A DNA stretch of 64,000 nucleotides, taken from NCBI GenBank assembly GCA_049587715.1, contig JBAVEL010000120.1, forward strand, positions 8,783-72,782, read 5' to 3'. Source of the stretch: JBAVEL01 sp049587715 (lineage in GTDB: Bacteria > Bacteroidota > Ignavibacteria > UBA10030 > UBA6906). Below the pieces are notes generated by a model. It saw nothing but the letters and a program-made list of their open reading frames with translations, did no database searches and was not told the DNA's origin. Shown here piece after piece: positions 25,681 to 34,600 of the stretch (positions within the stretch are counted from its first letter, which is position 1; each line of letters begins with the position of its first letter). Both the position numbers and the translations under genes were made by a program.

Positions 25681-26451
25681 ATGCCGCCGCACGCCCGCAC
25701 ACGCTCGGGGGCTCGCCGCTCCCTCCTCTGGATCATTCTCCCCGTTCTCAGCTTCGTTCTCTTCAATTCGGTGTTCATGCCTCTGTATGTGCACCGGGGC
25801 GGGACTCTTCCGGTCCCATCCCTGACAGGGTTTCGCCTGGACGAGGCCCGGCAGGTCCTGGACTCGCTGGGCCTGGAAGCGGCCTCGGGCGGGACCCGCC
25901 CCGATCCCGATGCGCCCCCGGGGGTGGTGGTGGCCCAGAATCCTCCGGCGGATGCGATCGTCCGCCATGGGAGGCGCATCTACCTGACGGTGAGCGGGGG
26001 GGAGACACTGGTAGGGGTTCCGCGCCTCCGCGGTCTTTCCACCCGGGACATGCGCTTCGCCCTCGAACGGACGGGCCTGCGGCTGGGGTCGGTGGAATAC
26101 GCTCCCTCCGACAGCTACCCGGAACACACGGTGATCGCCCAGTCCGTGCCGACGGACAGCAGGGTTGCAAGGGGAACCGCGGTCGGGGTTACCGTCAGCA
26201 CGGGGAAACAGGCCCTGAACGTCATGGTGCCCGATCTCACAGGGAGAACCCTCGGCGAGGCCGGACGGCTCCTCGCTGAGCGGGGGCTGCGCATCGGAAC
26301 CATCAGCAGACAGCCCAGCTATGATCTGCTGCCCAACACCGTTGTGGACCAGTTTCCGCGGGCGGGCCAGGCGGCGGCTCAGGGCGCCTCCGTGGACTTG
26401 TTCGTCGTCCGGGCCGGAAAGCCGCAGGACGAATGGGAGAAATCGCCGTGA
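25681..26451 (+). CDS. Membrane-anchored PASTA-domain protein
   Basis: A 256-residue protein with a basic N-terminus, one membrane segment ('LLWIILPVLSFVLFNSVF', res ~13-32) and three PASTA domains outside the membrane, each opening with 'VP.L.G' or 'VPDLTG'. PASTA domains bind muropeptides and are normally attached to PknB kinases or penicillin-binding proteins; here no kinase or transpeptidase domain is present. It may be a stand-alone cell-wall sensor or partner of a kinase elsewhere. ATG 25681 is chosen from the promoter position. Its end overlaps rpe by 19 bases. Confidence 0.85.
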   Translation: MPPHARTRSGARRSLLWIILPVLSFVLFNSVFMPLYVHRGGTLPVPSLTGFRLDEARQVLDSLGLEAASGGTRPDPDAPPGVVVAQNPPADAIVRHGRRIYLTVSGGETLVGVPRLRGLSTRDMRFALERTGLRLGSVEYAPSDSYPEHTVIAQSVPTDSRVARGTAVGVTVSTGKQALNVMVPDLTGRTLGEAGRLLAERGLRIGTISRQPSYDLLPNTVVDQFPRAGQAAAQGASVDLFVVRAGKPQDEWEKSP

Positions 26452-27119
26452 CGCCGGCTGATCGTCCGTTGCTCATCGCTCCTTCCCTCCTTTCCGCCGA
26501 CTTCGGCGACCTCGGTTCCCAGGTACGCCTCGCACAGGAGGGTGGGGCGGATTGGATTCACCTGGATGTGATGGACGGGCATTTCGTGCCGAACATCACC
26601 TTTGGTCCTCCACTGATCCGCGCGATCCGGAAGCACACCTCTCTTCCTCTGGACACGCATCTCATGGTGGAACATCCGGACCGTTTCCTCTCCTCTTTCC
26701 GGGACGCGGGCTCCGACATCATCACCGTGCATCTGGAGACATGCCCCGATGCGGAGCGCACCCTGCGCAGGATCAGGGACCTGGGGGCCCTGGCCGGGGT
26801 CAGCATCAGGCCGCAGACACCGGTCTCCGCCCTGAGGGATGTCATCCTGCTGGCCGACCTTGTCCTCATCATGTCGGTTCATCCGGGCTTCGGAGGCCAG
26901 GAATTCCTTCCGGATGCGGCGGACAGGATCCGCCAGACCCGGCGCCTGCTGGACGAACTGCACTCCACCGCACGGCTGGAAGTGGATGGGGGTGTGAACC
27001 CCCGGACGGCCCCCATGGCGGCGGGTTCGGGGGCCGATGTCCTTGTGGCGGGGAAGGCGGTGTTCGGCGCGCCGGACATCCCCTCCGCCATCCGGCGTCT
27101 CCGCTCGGCGGCTTCATAG
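26433..27119 (+). CDS. rpe: Ribulose-phosphate 3-epimerase
   Basis: A 228-residue TIM-barrel enzyme interconverting ribulose 5-phosphate and xylulose 5-phosphate. It has 'IAPSLLSADFG', the catalytic and metal motif 'HLDVMDGHFVPNITFGPP', 'DTHLMVEHP', 'MSVHPGFGGQEF' and the phosphate-binding 'EVDGGVNPRTA'. ATG 26433 is given; a GTG at 26448, overlapping the PASTA stop as GTGA and behind GGGAGA, is also plausible. A clear terminator follows. Confidence 0.95.
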   Translation: MGEIAVTPADRPLLIAPSLLSADFGDLGSQVRLAQEGGADWIHLDVMDGHFVPNITFGPPLIRAIRKHTSLPLDTHLMVEHPDRFLSSFRDAGSDIITVHLETCPDAERTLRRIRDLGALAGVSIRPQTPVSALRDVILLADLVLIMSVHPGFGGQEFLPDAADRIRQTRRLLDELHSTARLEVDGGVNPRTAPMAAGSGADVLVAGKAVFGAPDIPSAIRRLRSAAS

Positions 27120-27126
27120 GTCGTTC

Positions 27127-27158
27127 ACGCAACCCGTCGCACGGAGCGGGTTGTGTTT
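27127..27158 (+). terminator. Intrinsic terminator after rpe
   Basis: A stem of about ten pairs (27127-27136 with 27147-27156, core CAACCCG/CGGGTTG, one G-T pair) closes a 10-base loop and is followed by TTT. Its 3' arm overlaps the -35 box of the crotonase promoter. Confidence 0.6.
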
Positions 27159-27179
27159 CCACGGGCGAATGAGTATGTT
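27151..27179 (+). promoter_or_regulatory. Promoter giving a leaderless crotonase mRNA
   Basis: TTGTGT (27151-27156), 17 bases, TATGTT (27174-27179), then only 6 bases to the ATG at 27186. Transcription should start at or within a base or two of the start codon. Confidence 0.55.
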
Positions 27180-27185
27180 GGCCGG

Positions 27186-27968
27186 ATGTCGATAACGCGC
27201 ATCACATACGAGGCCTCCGGACGCATTGCGTCGGTGACGCTGAACCGACCGGAGAAGAGGAATGCCCTGGATGATGTGATGGTGGCGGAGCTCAGCAGCG
27301 CCTTCACCCAGGCGGGGCGCGACAGAAACGTCAAAGTGGTGCTCCTGAAGGGCGCGGGACCTGCGTTCAGCGCCGGAGCCGACCTGGACTACCTGCGCCG
27401 GAGCGCCGGCTTTGACATGCAGCGCAACCGTGAGGACTCCGGGCGCTTTGCGGACCTCTTCCGGATCATGCAGCAGATCCGGAAACCGGTGGTTGCGGCG
27501 GTTCACGGACCCGCCCTCGCGGGAGGATGCGGGCTTGCAAGCGCGTGCGACTTCGTGGTGGCCGCGGAGCAGGGAGCCCGTTTCGGATATCCGGAGGTGC
27601 GTATCGGGTTCGTGCCGGCGCTTGTTCTTGTCCTCCTTGTGAGGAGGGTTGGCGAAGGACGGGCCCGGACGCTGGTGCTCCGTGGGGAGAGCATCGACGC
27701 CCGGGAGGCCCACCGGATCGGTCTTGCCGATATCGTGGTTCCGGATGCAGACCTGGAGCGGGAGACGGCTGCGCTGGTGCGCGACCTCCTGGAAAAGAAC
27801 AGCGCGGGATCCATGGGGCTCTGCAAGGAGATGCTTATCCGACTGCAGGGGATGACGCCCGACGAATCTCTGGACTTTGCCGCGAGCATGAATGCTGCGG
27901 CCCGTATGACGCCGGACTGCAAGAAGGGGACGGAGGGTTTTCTCCGGAAGGAGAACGTCGCATGGTAG
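27186..27968 (+). CDS. Enoyl-CoA hydratase/isomerase family protein (crotonase)
   Basis: A 260-residue crotonase-fold protein, likely hydrating or isomerising an enoyl-CoA. The oxyanion-hole segments are 'FSAGADLDYLRR' and 'GPALAGGCGLASACDF'. The first catalytic Glu is present in 'FGYPEVRIGFVPA', but the position of the second (Glu164 in rat enoyl-CoA hydratase) is Thr in 'GRARTLVLRG'. It may therefore not be a standard hydratase. The ATG at 27186 is fixed by the promoter; upstream starts would lie before the transcript. It overlaps apt by 7 bases. Confidence 0.85.
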   Translation: MSITRITYEASGRIASVTLNRPEKRNALDDVMVAELSSAFTQAGRDRNVKVVLLKGAGPAFSAGADLDYLRRSAGFDMQRNREDSGRFADLFRIMQQIRKPVVAAVHGPALAGGCGLASACDFVVAAEQGARFGYPEVRIGFVPALVLVLLVRRVGEGRARTLVLRGESIDAREAHRIGLADIVVPDADLERETAALVRDLLEKNSAGSMGLCKEMLIRLQGMTPDESLDFAASMNAAARMTPDCKKGTEGFLRKENVAW

Positions 27969-28492
27969 CCATGGACCTCAGGGACTCAATCCGGAACGTC
28001 CCGGACTTTCCGAAGAAGGGGATCGTGTTCCGGGACATTACCACGCTCCTCGGGGATCCTCGCGCTCTTGCGGGGGCTCTGGACGCTCTCTCCCGGGAGT
28101 GGGAGAGCTGCCAGGTGGCCAAGGTGGTGGGGATCGAATCGCGCGGGTTCATCCTCGGGGGCGCGTTGGCGGCCCGGATTGGGGCGGGCTTCGTTCCCGC
28201 CCGGAAGCCCGGAAAGCTCCCGGCGCGTGTTCTCCGGGAGGAGTATGCGCTGGAATACGGAACCGACGCGGTGGAGGTCCACGTCGACGGCATAGCAGCC
28301 GGCGACAGGGTTCTCATGCACGACGATCTGCTGGCAACGGGGGGAACCATGGCGGCCGCCTGCCGCCTCGTCCAGGCCCTGGGAGGCACGATCGTCGGTG
28401 TCTCCTTCATCATCGAGCTTTCCTTCCTCCAGGGGCGGAACCGCCTGCCGGGCCTGGACGTCCGCTCGCTCATCACCTACGACCAAGAGTAA
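27962..28492 (+). CDS. apt: Adenine phosphoribosyltransferase
   Basis: A 176-residue enzyme joining adenine to PRPP to form AMP. It has the family N-terminus 'IRNVPDFPKKGIVFRDITTLL', 'GIESRGFILGGALA' and the PRPP-binding loop 'LMHDDLLATGGTM'. ATG 27962 lies inside the crotonase stop region, 9 bases after GGAAGGAG. Coupling of purine salvage with a crotonase has no obvious meaning beyond operon packing. Confidence 0.96.
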   Translation: MVAMDLRDSIRNVPDFPKKGIVFRDITTLLGDPRALAGALDALSREWESCQVAKVVGIESRGFILGGALAARIGAGFVPARKPGKLPARVLREEYALEYGTDAVEVHVDGIAAGDRVLMHDDLLATGGTMAAACRLVQALGGTIVGVSFIIELSFLQGRNRLPGLDVRSLITYDQE

Positions 28493-28545
28493 GGGGCGCT
28501 GCAGGGCCCTTGACTTTCCCCGCTCTTTTTGCTTCCGTATGACGT

Positions 28546-28566
28546 GCCGGTCGGTTTCCGACCGGC
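28546..28566. promoter_or_regulatory. 21-base palindrome, candidate TetR operator
   Basis: GCCGGTCGG (28546-28554) and CCGACCGGC (28558-28566) are perfect inverted repeats around TTT, centred 41 bases before the tetR ATG. No T-run follows, so it is not a terminator. A perfect palindrome directly upstream of an autoregulated TetR repressor gene is the expected operator form. I could not assign a confident promoter here. Confidence 0.5.
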
Positions 28567-28596
28567 GGGTCAGATTCCTCCGTTTCCCCCGAACGC

Positions 28597-29235
28597 ATGC
28601 CGACCCCGATCGCCCTGACACCCAAACGACGCAGCAGGGAACGTGCCTCCCATCGCAGGGCGATTCTTGCGGCCGCCCGCAGACTGTTCGCCCGGAAGGG
28701 GTACGGGAGCACCACGCTGGAAGAGATCGCCAGGCGGGCGGAGTTCGGGAAGGGCACGCTCTACGGGTACTTCCGGAACAAGGAGGATCTCTTCGACCAT
28801 ATGGTGGAGGGGTTGCTCGGGGATCTTCTTTCCATCGCGCGCGTGGTGAGCGCCGGACCCGGCGGTGCGCGCGACAAATTCCGAAGGTATGCCCTTCTGA
28901 TGATGTCGTACTACCGGAGAAACGGAGACTACCTGCGCATCGTATCACGCGAAATCAATACGCTGGAGAGCGGCAGCCAACGGCGGAGGCACAGGCGTAT
29001 CCTCGCCGGCTTCCGCGAGATTGCCGCTTTGCTCGGTTCCAACCTTCGTGCCGAGGTTGGAGCCGGCATGGTCGTCTCCGAAGACCCCACGGAGCTGGCC
29101 CAGGTGTTCGTGGCCTTGCTTCACAACCGGTCGATACGGCGCTCCCTCGAACGGGGGGGCCTGGCCTCCTTGAACCCGGGGGAGGAGGCGGACTTCATCA
29201 CACGGCTCTACTTCGAGGGAGTCTCCATACGGTGA
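28597..29235 (+). CDS. TetR/AcrR-family transcriptional regulator of the efflux operon
   Basis: A 212-residue regulator. The N-terminal helix-turn-helix is canonical: 'RRAILAAARRLFARKGYGSTTLEEIARRAEFGKGTLYGYFRNKEDLF' covers residues ~19-65, quoted here only in outline. The C-terminal ligand domain is unspecific. It starts at ATG 28597 and its stop overlaps the start of the TolC-like gene (GTGA). As first gene of an RND efflux operon with a palindrome upstream, it is most likely a local autorepressor released by a pump substrate. Confidence 0.92.
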   Translation: MPTPIALTPKRRSRERASHRRAILAAARRLFARKGYGSTTLEEIARRAEFGKGTLYGYFRNKEDLFDHMVEGLLGDLLSIARVVSAGPGGARDKFRRYALLMMSYYRRNGDYLRIVSREINTLESGSQRRRHRRILAGFREIAALLGSNLRAEVGAGMVVSEDPTELAQVFVALLHNRSIRRSLERGGLASLNPGEEADFITRLYFEGVSIR

Positions 29236-30605
29236 ATACGCACGCTCCCGTGATCCGGATGCTGGTGACGGCGCTGTGTCTGCTCGTCTGGGCGGATGCG
29301 CCGGGGCTCGGCGCCGTGCGTACATGCGATCTGGCAACCGCGGTGCGGACGGCCGTCCGGAACAACCCCGATCTGGAGGCAGGACGGCTGGAGGTGGAAC
29401 AGGCCGATGCGCGCCTGCGCGAGGCGTGGGGATACGCCCTTCCCACCGTGGACGTGAGCGGCACCTATACCCGGGCGTTGAAGAAACCCGTCTTCTTCCT
29501 GCCGGATTTCGGGGACCTGGAAAGCGGAAGGGTGATTCCGGTGGAAATCGGGTCCGACAACTCGTGGCAGATGGGAGTGACGGCCTCCCAGGTTCTTTTC
29601 AGTTCGGCCGTATTCACGGGGGTCAGCAGCGCGGGCGTGTACACGCGCGCGGCGCGGGAAGTCTACCGGGCCGGTTTGCTCGAGACGGTCACAGGCGTCC
29701 GCAAGGCGTTCTACGGGGCCCTGCTTGCAGGAGAGGCCTCGGCTGCCATGCAGGAGGCCCTGGCGAATGCCGAGGAGAATCTGGCCCAGGCCCGCACACT
29801 TTCCGCTCAGGGGCTTCTGTCGGAATACGATGAGCTTCGCGCCGAAGTGGCGGCCGCCAATCTGAGGCCCGAAGCCATGGCAGCGGAGAACGCGTTCGCC
29901 CAGGCGGTGCATCGGCTGAGGATCGCCATGGGAGTCCCGTATTCCGACACGCTCCGGCTTGCCGGGAGCCTGGAGTACGTAGCGCGGGACTCCATCCCAT
30001 ACCGGGAGGCGGCCGAAGCGGTGGAGGCGGGAAATCCGTCCCTCGCGGCTCTCCGTCTCCAGATCGGAGTCCAGGAGGCGATCGCGACCATTGAGCGCTC
30101 GAACTACCTTCCCACGCTTTCGGCCTTCGGAACCTATACATTCCAGGCACAGAGAAACGACCTCAGGGTCTCCACGCGGGATTTCGTCTCGAGTGCCGTT
30201 GTGGGGCTCAACCTGTCATTGAACGTCTTCTCGGGCCTCCGGACCCGTGCGCGCGTCGAGCAGGCGGACCTCGAAACCCGGAAGGTCAGGGAGAGGGTCA
30301 GGGCTCTCGAGACGACACTCCAGACGCTCGTGGAGTCCGTCCTTCTCCGCCTCCGGCAGGCGCAGAACCGCATCGGGGCTCAGGAGATGACCGTGGAGCA
30401 GGCACGCAGAGGATACCGGATCGCGGCCGCCCGATTTGCCGGCGGATCCGGGACACAGCTCGAAGTGGGCGACGCGCAGCTCGCGCTCAGCCGCGCACGT
30501 GTCAACAGAATGGAGGCGGTGTTCGATTATCTGGTGGCGTCCGCAGACCTGGACCAGCTGCTGGGGCGGCTCCCGGCATTCCTGAAAGGAGAGATATCCG
30601 ATTGA
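29232..30605 (+). CDS. TolC-family outer-membrane efflux protein
   Basis: A 457-residue protein with a signal peptide ('MLVTALCLLVWADAPGLGA') and two outer-membrane efflux protein repeats rich in coiled-coil helices, each with the 'NPDLEAGRLEVEQADARLREA' or 'NPSLAALRLQIGVQEA' type start and an 'YLPTLSAFGTYTFQ' beta segment. It forms the outer-membrane channel of the pump encoded by the next two genes. GTG 29232 overlaps the tetR stop (GTGA); ATG 29259 at the start of the signal peptide core is an alternative. The stop overlaps the next start as TTGA. Confidence 0.92.
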   Translation: MNTHAPVIRMLVTALCLLVWADAPGLGAVRTCDLATAVRTAVRNNPDLEAGRLEVEQADARLREAWGYALPTVDVSGTYTRALKKPVFFLPDFGDLESGRVIPVEIGSDNSWQMGVTASQVLFSSAVFTGVSSAGVYTRAAREVYRAGLLETVTGVRKAFYGALLAGEASAAMQEALANAEENLAQARTLSAQGLLSEYDELRAEVAAANLRPEAMAAENAFAQAVHRLRIAMGVPYSDTLRLAGSLEYVARDSIPYREAAEAVEAGNPSLAALRLQIGVQEAIATIERSNYLPTLSAFGTYTFQAQRNDLRVSTRDFVSSAVVGLNLSLNVFSGLRTRARVEQADLETRKVRERVRALETTLQTLVESVLLRLRQAQNRIGAQEMTVEQARRGYRIAAARFAGGSGTQLEVGDAQLALSRARVNRMEAVFDYLVASADLDQLLGRLPAFLKGEISD

Positions 30606-31657
30606 ACAGCCGGATCGGCAGTGCGATGATCCTGAGCGTCTTCCTCCTCCTGGGAACCGGTTGCCGCGGCTCGGGTGAGGGAAGCCCGCCGATGGAGAAG
30701 GAGGGGAACGAAACGAGACCCGTGGATGTGCGGATCCGGGAGATGCGTCCGGTCTCCTTCTCCGAGAGCATCCGGCTGGCAGGCACCGTGAAGGCCCGGG
30801 AGGACGTGCTGCTGTCCCCTGAAGAGGGGGGGATTGTCCGAGAGTGGAGCTTTGAGAAGGGGCAGTCCGTCCCGGCCGGAGCCGTGGTGGTGGAGCTCAA
30901 CGACGAAGTGCTGAGGGCCGGCTATGAGGCGGCGGAAGCCCAGGCCAGGAGCGCCGAGCTCACATATCGGAAGCAGCAGACGGTGTTTGAAGAGAAGGCC
31001 GTGTCCGAATGGCAGCTCCGGACGGCGGAATACGCGCGGGACGCCGCCAGGGCCCAGGCGGACCTCATGAAGGCCCGGCTGCAGCGGGCTCGGCTGCAGG
31101 CTCCGGTTGCGGGCGTGCTCGACGACCGCTACGCGGACACGGGCGAGATGGCTCCGCCGGGCGTTCCACTGGCACGCATCGTGAACATCTCGTCCGTGAA
31201 GGTGCTTGTCAACGTACCCGAGCGCTACGCGGGGACGGTGTCCCGGGGAGCGGAGGTGGAGTTTGACGTCCCGGCATATCCCGGACGGCTCTTCCACGGG
31301 CGTATCGGATTCATCGGGCAGGCGCTCTCTCCGGACAACCGGACGTTCCCCGTGGAGATCTACCGGGAAAACCCCCAGGGGCTTCTGAGGCCCGAGATGG
31401 TCGCCCGGGTGCGGATTGTCCGTTCGGCCGCCCGGAAGGCCATCCTCGTCGAGCAGGAGCTCATCCAGCAGGTGGACCGGGGGAAGGAGGTTGTTTTCGT
31501 GGAAGAGGGAGGAAGAGCCCGCCAGCGCATTCTCCGCCTCGGCGGAAGTGAGAACGGGCGCGCGGAGGTCCTGGAAGGCCTCCGGGAAGGCGATCGCCTC
31601 ATCATTGCAGGTCATCAGAACCTGGCCGACGGACAGCCGGTCAGGGTCCGGCCGTAA
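30602..31657 (+). CDS. RND efflux periplasmic adaptor (membrane fusion protein)
   Basis: A 351-residue HlyD/AcrA-type adaptor linking the inner-membrane pump to the TolC channel. The N-terminus is a lipoprotein signal ending at 'LLLGTGC', so it should be anchored through a lipidated Cys21. A barrel-sandwich lipoyl segment ('GGIVREWSFEKGQSVPAGAVV') surrounds a helical hairpin, followed by 'LQAPVAGVLDDRYADTGEM' and a beta-barrel domain. The start is TTG 30602, overlapping the previous stop, unusual but consistent with the coupled junctions of this operon. Confidence 0.92.
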   Translation: MNSRIGSAMILSVFLLLGTGCRGSGEGSPPMEKEGNETRPVDVRIREMRPVSFSESIRLAGTVKAREDVLLSPEEGGIVREWSFEKGQSVPAGAVVVELNDEVLRAGYEAAEAQARSAELTYRKQQTVFEEKAVSEWQLRTAEYARDAARAQADLMKARLQRARLQAPVAGVLDDRYADTGEMAPPGVPLARIVNISSVKVLVNVPERYAGTVSRGAEVEFDVPAYPGRLFHGRIGFIGQALSPDNRTFPVEIYRENPQGLLRPEMVARVRIVRSAARKAILVEQELIQQVDRGKEVVFVEEGGRARQRILRLGGSENGRAEVLEGLREGDRLIIAGHQNLADGQPVRVRP

Positions 31658-31679
31658 TTCCGCAGCCCGAGAGAGACTC

Positions 31680-34600
31680 ATGCGCCTTGCCAACCTGGCG
31701 GTGGACAACCGGGTCGCCGTCTACATCCTGATCCTGATCATCCTCATCCTCGGGTGGACCTCCTACACGAACCTTCCCCGCGAGGCCTCCCCCGACATCA
31801 CCATTCCCCTGGTCATTGTCTCCACCGCGTATCCCGGTGTGTCTCCCGAAGACATTGAGGCACTGGTCACCCAGCCCCTGGAGCGAGACCTCAAGTCCCT
31901 CAAGGACATCAAGGAGATCAGCTCTGCCTCCAAGGAGGGGCTCTCCACCGTCCGCGTGGAGTTCAACATCGGGGTGGACACCGATGAGGCGGTGCGAAGA
32001 GTCCGGGACAAGGTAAACACCACCCGCGCCGACCTCCCCGGTGACGTCATGGAACCCGTCGTTTCCGAGATCAACCTGAGCGAGTTCCCGATTCTCTACG
32101 TCAACGTGGGGGGCGGGGTCGGGCTTGCCCGCCTGAAGGCCCTGGCGGAGGACCTGCAGGACCGGATGGAGGCGGTCCCCGGGGTGCTGCGCGCGGACCT
32201 GACAGGGGGTCTGCAGCCCGAGGTACAGGTCAACTGCGACGTCAACCTCCTCAACGGGTACCGGGTCGCCTTCGACGATGTCGTCAACGCCATCCGGGAC
32301 GAGAATGTCTCGATTCCCGGCGGTTCCGTGGACAGCCGCTCCCTCACCTATGCGGTCAGGGTTCCGGGGGAGTTCACCGAGGTGAACCCCATCGGGGACA
32401 TCATCGTAAAGCTGCAGAACGGGAAGCCCATCTACGTTCGCGACGTGGCCCAGGTCCGGCTCTCTTTTGAGGAAAGGGAGTCGTACGCGCGACTGAACGG
32501 AAGGGAAGTGGTCACCCTTGCGGTGCGCAAGCGGGCGGGAGAGAACCTCGTCCGCATTGCGGACGAGGTGAAGCGGATCGTGGCCGACGTTGCGCCGACG
32601 CTTCCTGCCGGCGTACAGGTGGATGTCTCCAACGACCAGTCGGTGTTCATACGACGGCTGGTCAACGAACTGGAGAACAGCATCATGACAGGGATGGCCC
32701 TGGTCGTGCTGTGTCTCTTCATGTTCTTCGGCTTCAAGAATTCCCTGCTCATCTCCACCTCCATACCCCTCTCGATGCTGATCGGGTTCGTGGTGCTGAG
32801 GCTCTCCGGCATCACGCTCAACATGGTCGTGCTCTTCACGCTGGTGCTGGTTCTGGGCATACTGGTGGACGATGCCATCGTGGTCATCGAGAACATCTAC
32901 AGGCATCAACAGACCTATGGGAGATCCCCGACCGCCGCCGCAAAAGAGGGAACCGCCCAGGTGGCGATCCCCGTCCTGACATCCACCATCACCACCGTCT
33001 GCGCGTTCGTGCCCCTCTTGTTCTGGCCGGGGGTGGTGGGGGATTTCATGAAATACCTCCCCCTGACCCTGATCACCACACTGGGGGCGTCCCTCATCGT
33101 GGCGTTCGTGGTCAGCCCGGTCCAGGGGGCCAGCTGGATCAACTACCGGGAGGAAATCCGGAAGACGCGCGAAAACCTGGCCCATCCGCACTGGTACAGG
33201 AGATACAACCCCGTAAGCTTCATCTACCACAAAGTGGACGAGTCGTTCTTTCCCTGGATGCAGGAGGTGTACGTGCGGACCCTCCGGGGGGCCTTCCGGC
33301 GAAAGGGGCGCACCCTCGCGGGCGCCCTGGTGATGCTCGCGGCGGTCTCCGTCCTGTTCGCCCTTTTCAGCAAGGGTGTTGTCTTCTTCCCGGACGTCCA
33401 GCCCAATCAGGCCAACATCACGATCGAGACCCCTCCCGGCACCTCTCTGAACATCACCGACGGAATCGCCGCGGAGCTGGAGCGGCGCCTGGAAACCGTC
33501 CACGGACGAGGGGACATCGAGTTCGTCGTCTCCGGAACGGGCACATCCGGCAGTGTTTTTGATTTCGGGGGCAAGGGGGTCTCCAACAAGGGACAGGTCG
33601 CTGTGACCTTCTACGAGAAGGCACGGCGACGCCAGAGCAGTTACGCCACCCTTGAGGAGATCCGCCGGGTTTCGGGGGGAATCCCCGGAGCGGACATCAA
33701 GGTGAACCGCCAGGCGATGGGTCCCCCCGTGGGGGCGGCGGTCAGCGTGGAGGTGGCAGGGGAGGACTACGGGGAGCTGGCGGCCCTGAGCGAGCGCATC
33801 CGCGAGCGCATCGGCAGCGTCCGGGGGCTGGTGGACCTGAAGGACGACTACAATCCCGGAAAGCCCGAGATTCAGGTGGTCGTAGACCGCGAGCAGGCGG
33901 CGCTTCTCTGGATGAGCACGGATCGGATCGCGGGAACGGTGCGGGCCGCCGTCAACGGCGCAGAAGCATCCACCTTCCGGGTGGGCGAGGAGGAATACGA
34001 CATCCGGGTCCGGCTGAGGGAGGACCAGCGTTCCTCGCCCGCAGACCTGGAGAACCTGAACATTACCTTCCGGAACAACCAGGGCAAGCTGCTCTCGGTG
34101 CCGCTTGTCACGGTAGCCGACATCCGGAGATCCTTCGGACTCTCGGATATCCAGCGGAAGGACCAGAAACGGGTCGTCACGGTCACCGGTGATGTCCAGG
34201 GGAGGGTCTCGTCGGAGGTGCTCGAGGAGGTCCGTTCCCGGCTCTCCGCGCTCCCGATGCCCCCCGGGTACACGCTTTCGTTTTCCGGAGAGCAGGAGGA
34301 GCAGCAGAAGGCCGCGGCCTTTCTTTCGCAGGCCCTGATCGTGACCCTGCTGATGGTCTTTCTGATTCTCGTGGCCGAATTCAACGCGGTGAAGGTTCCC
34401 CTTGTCATCATGTTCTCGGTCCCCCTTTCCCTGGTGGGGGTCTTCCTGGGCCTCCTCCTGACGGGAACCCCTTTCAGCATCGTGATGACCGGGGTGGGCG
34501 TGATCTCCCTTGCGGGCATCGTGGTCAAGAACGCCATCGTGCTCCTCGATTTCATGAAGCACCTCCGGAGCACGGGACTGACCCTGGAGGATGCCCTGGC

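Noticed and set aside
28510..28543. TTGACT...TATGAC as the tetR promoter
   Set aside because: The spacing is 22 bases, too long for sigma70; no better pair was found, so no promoter was called.
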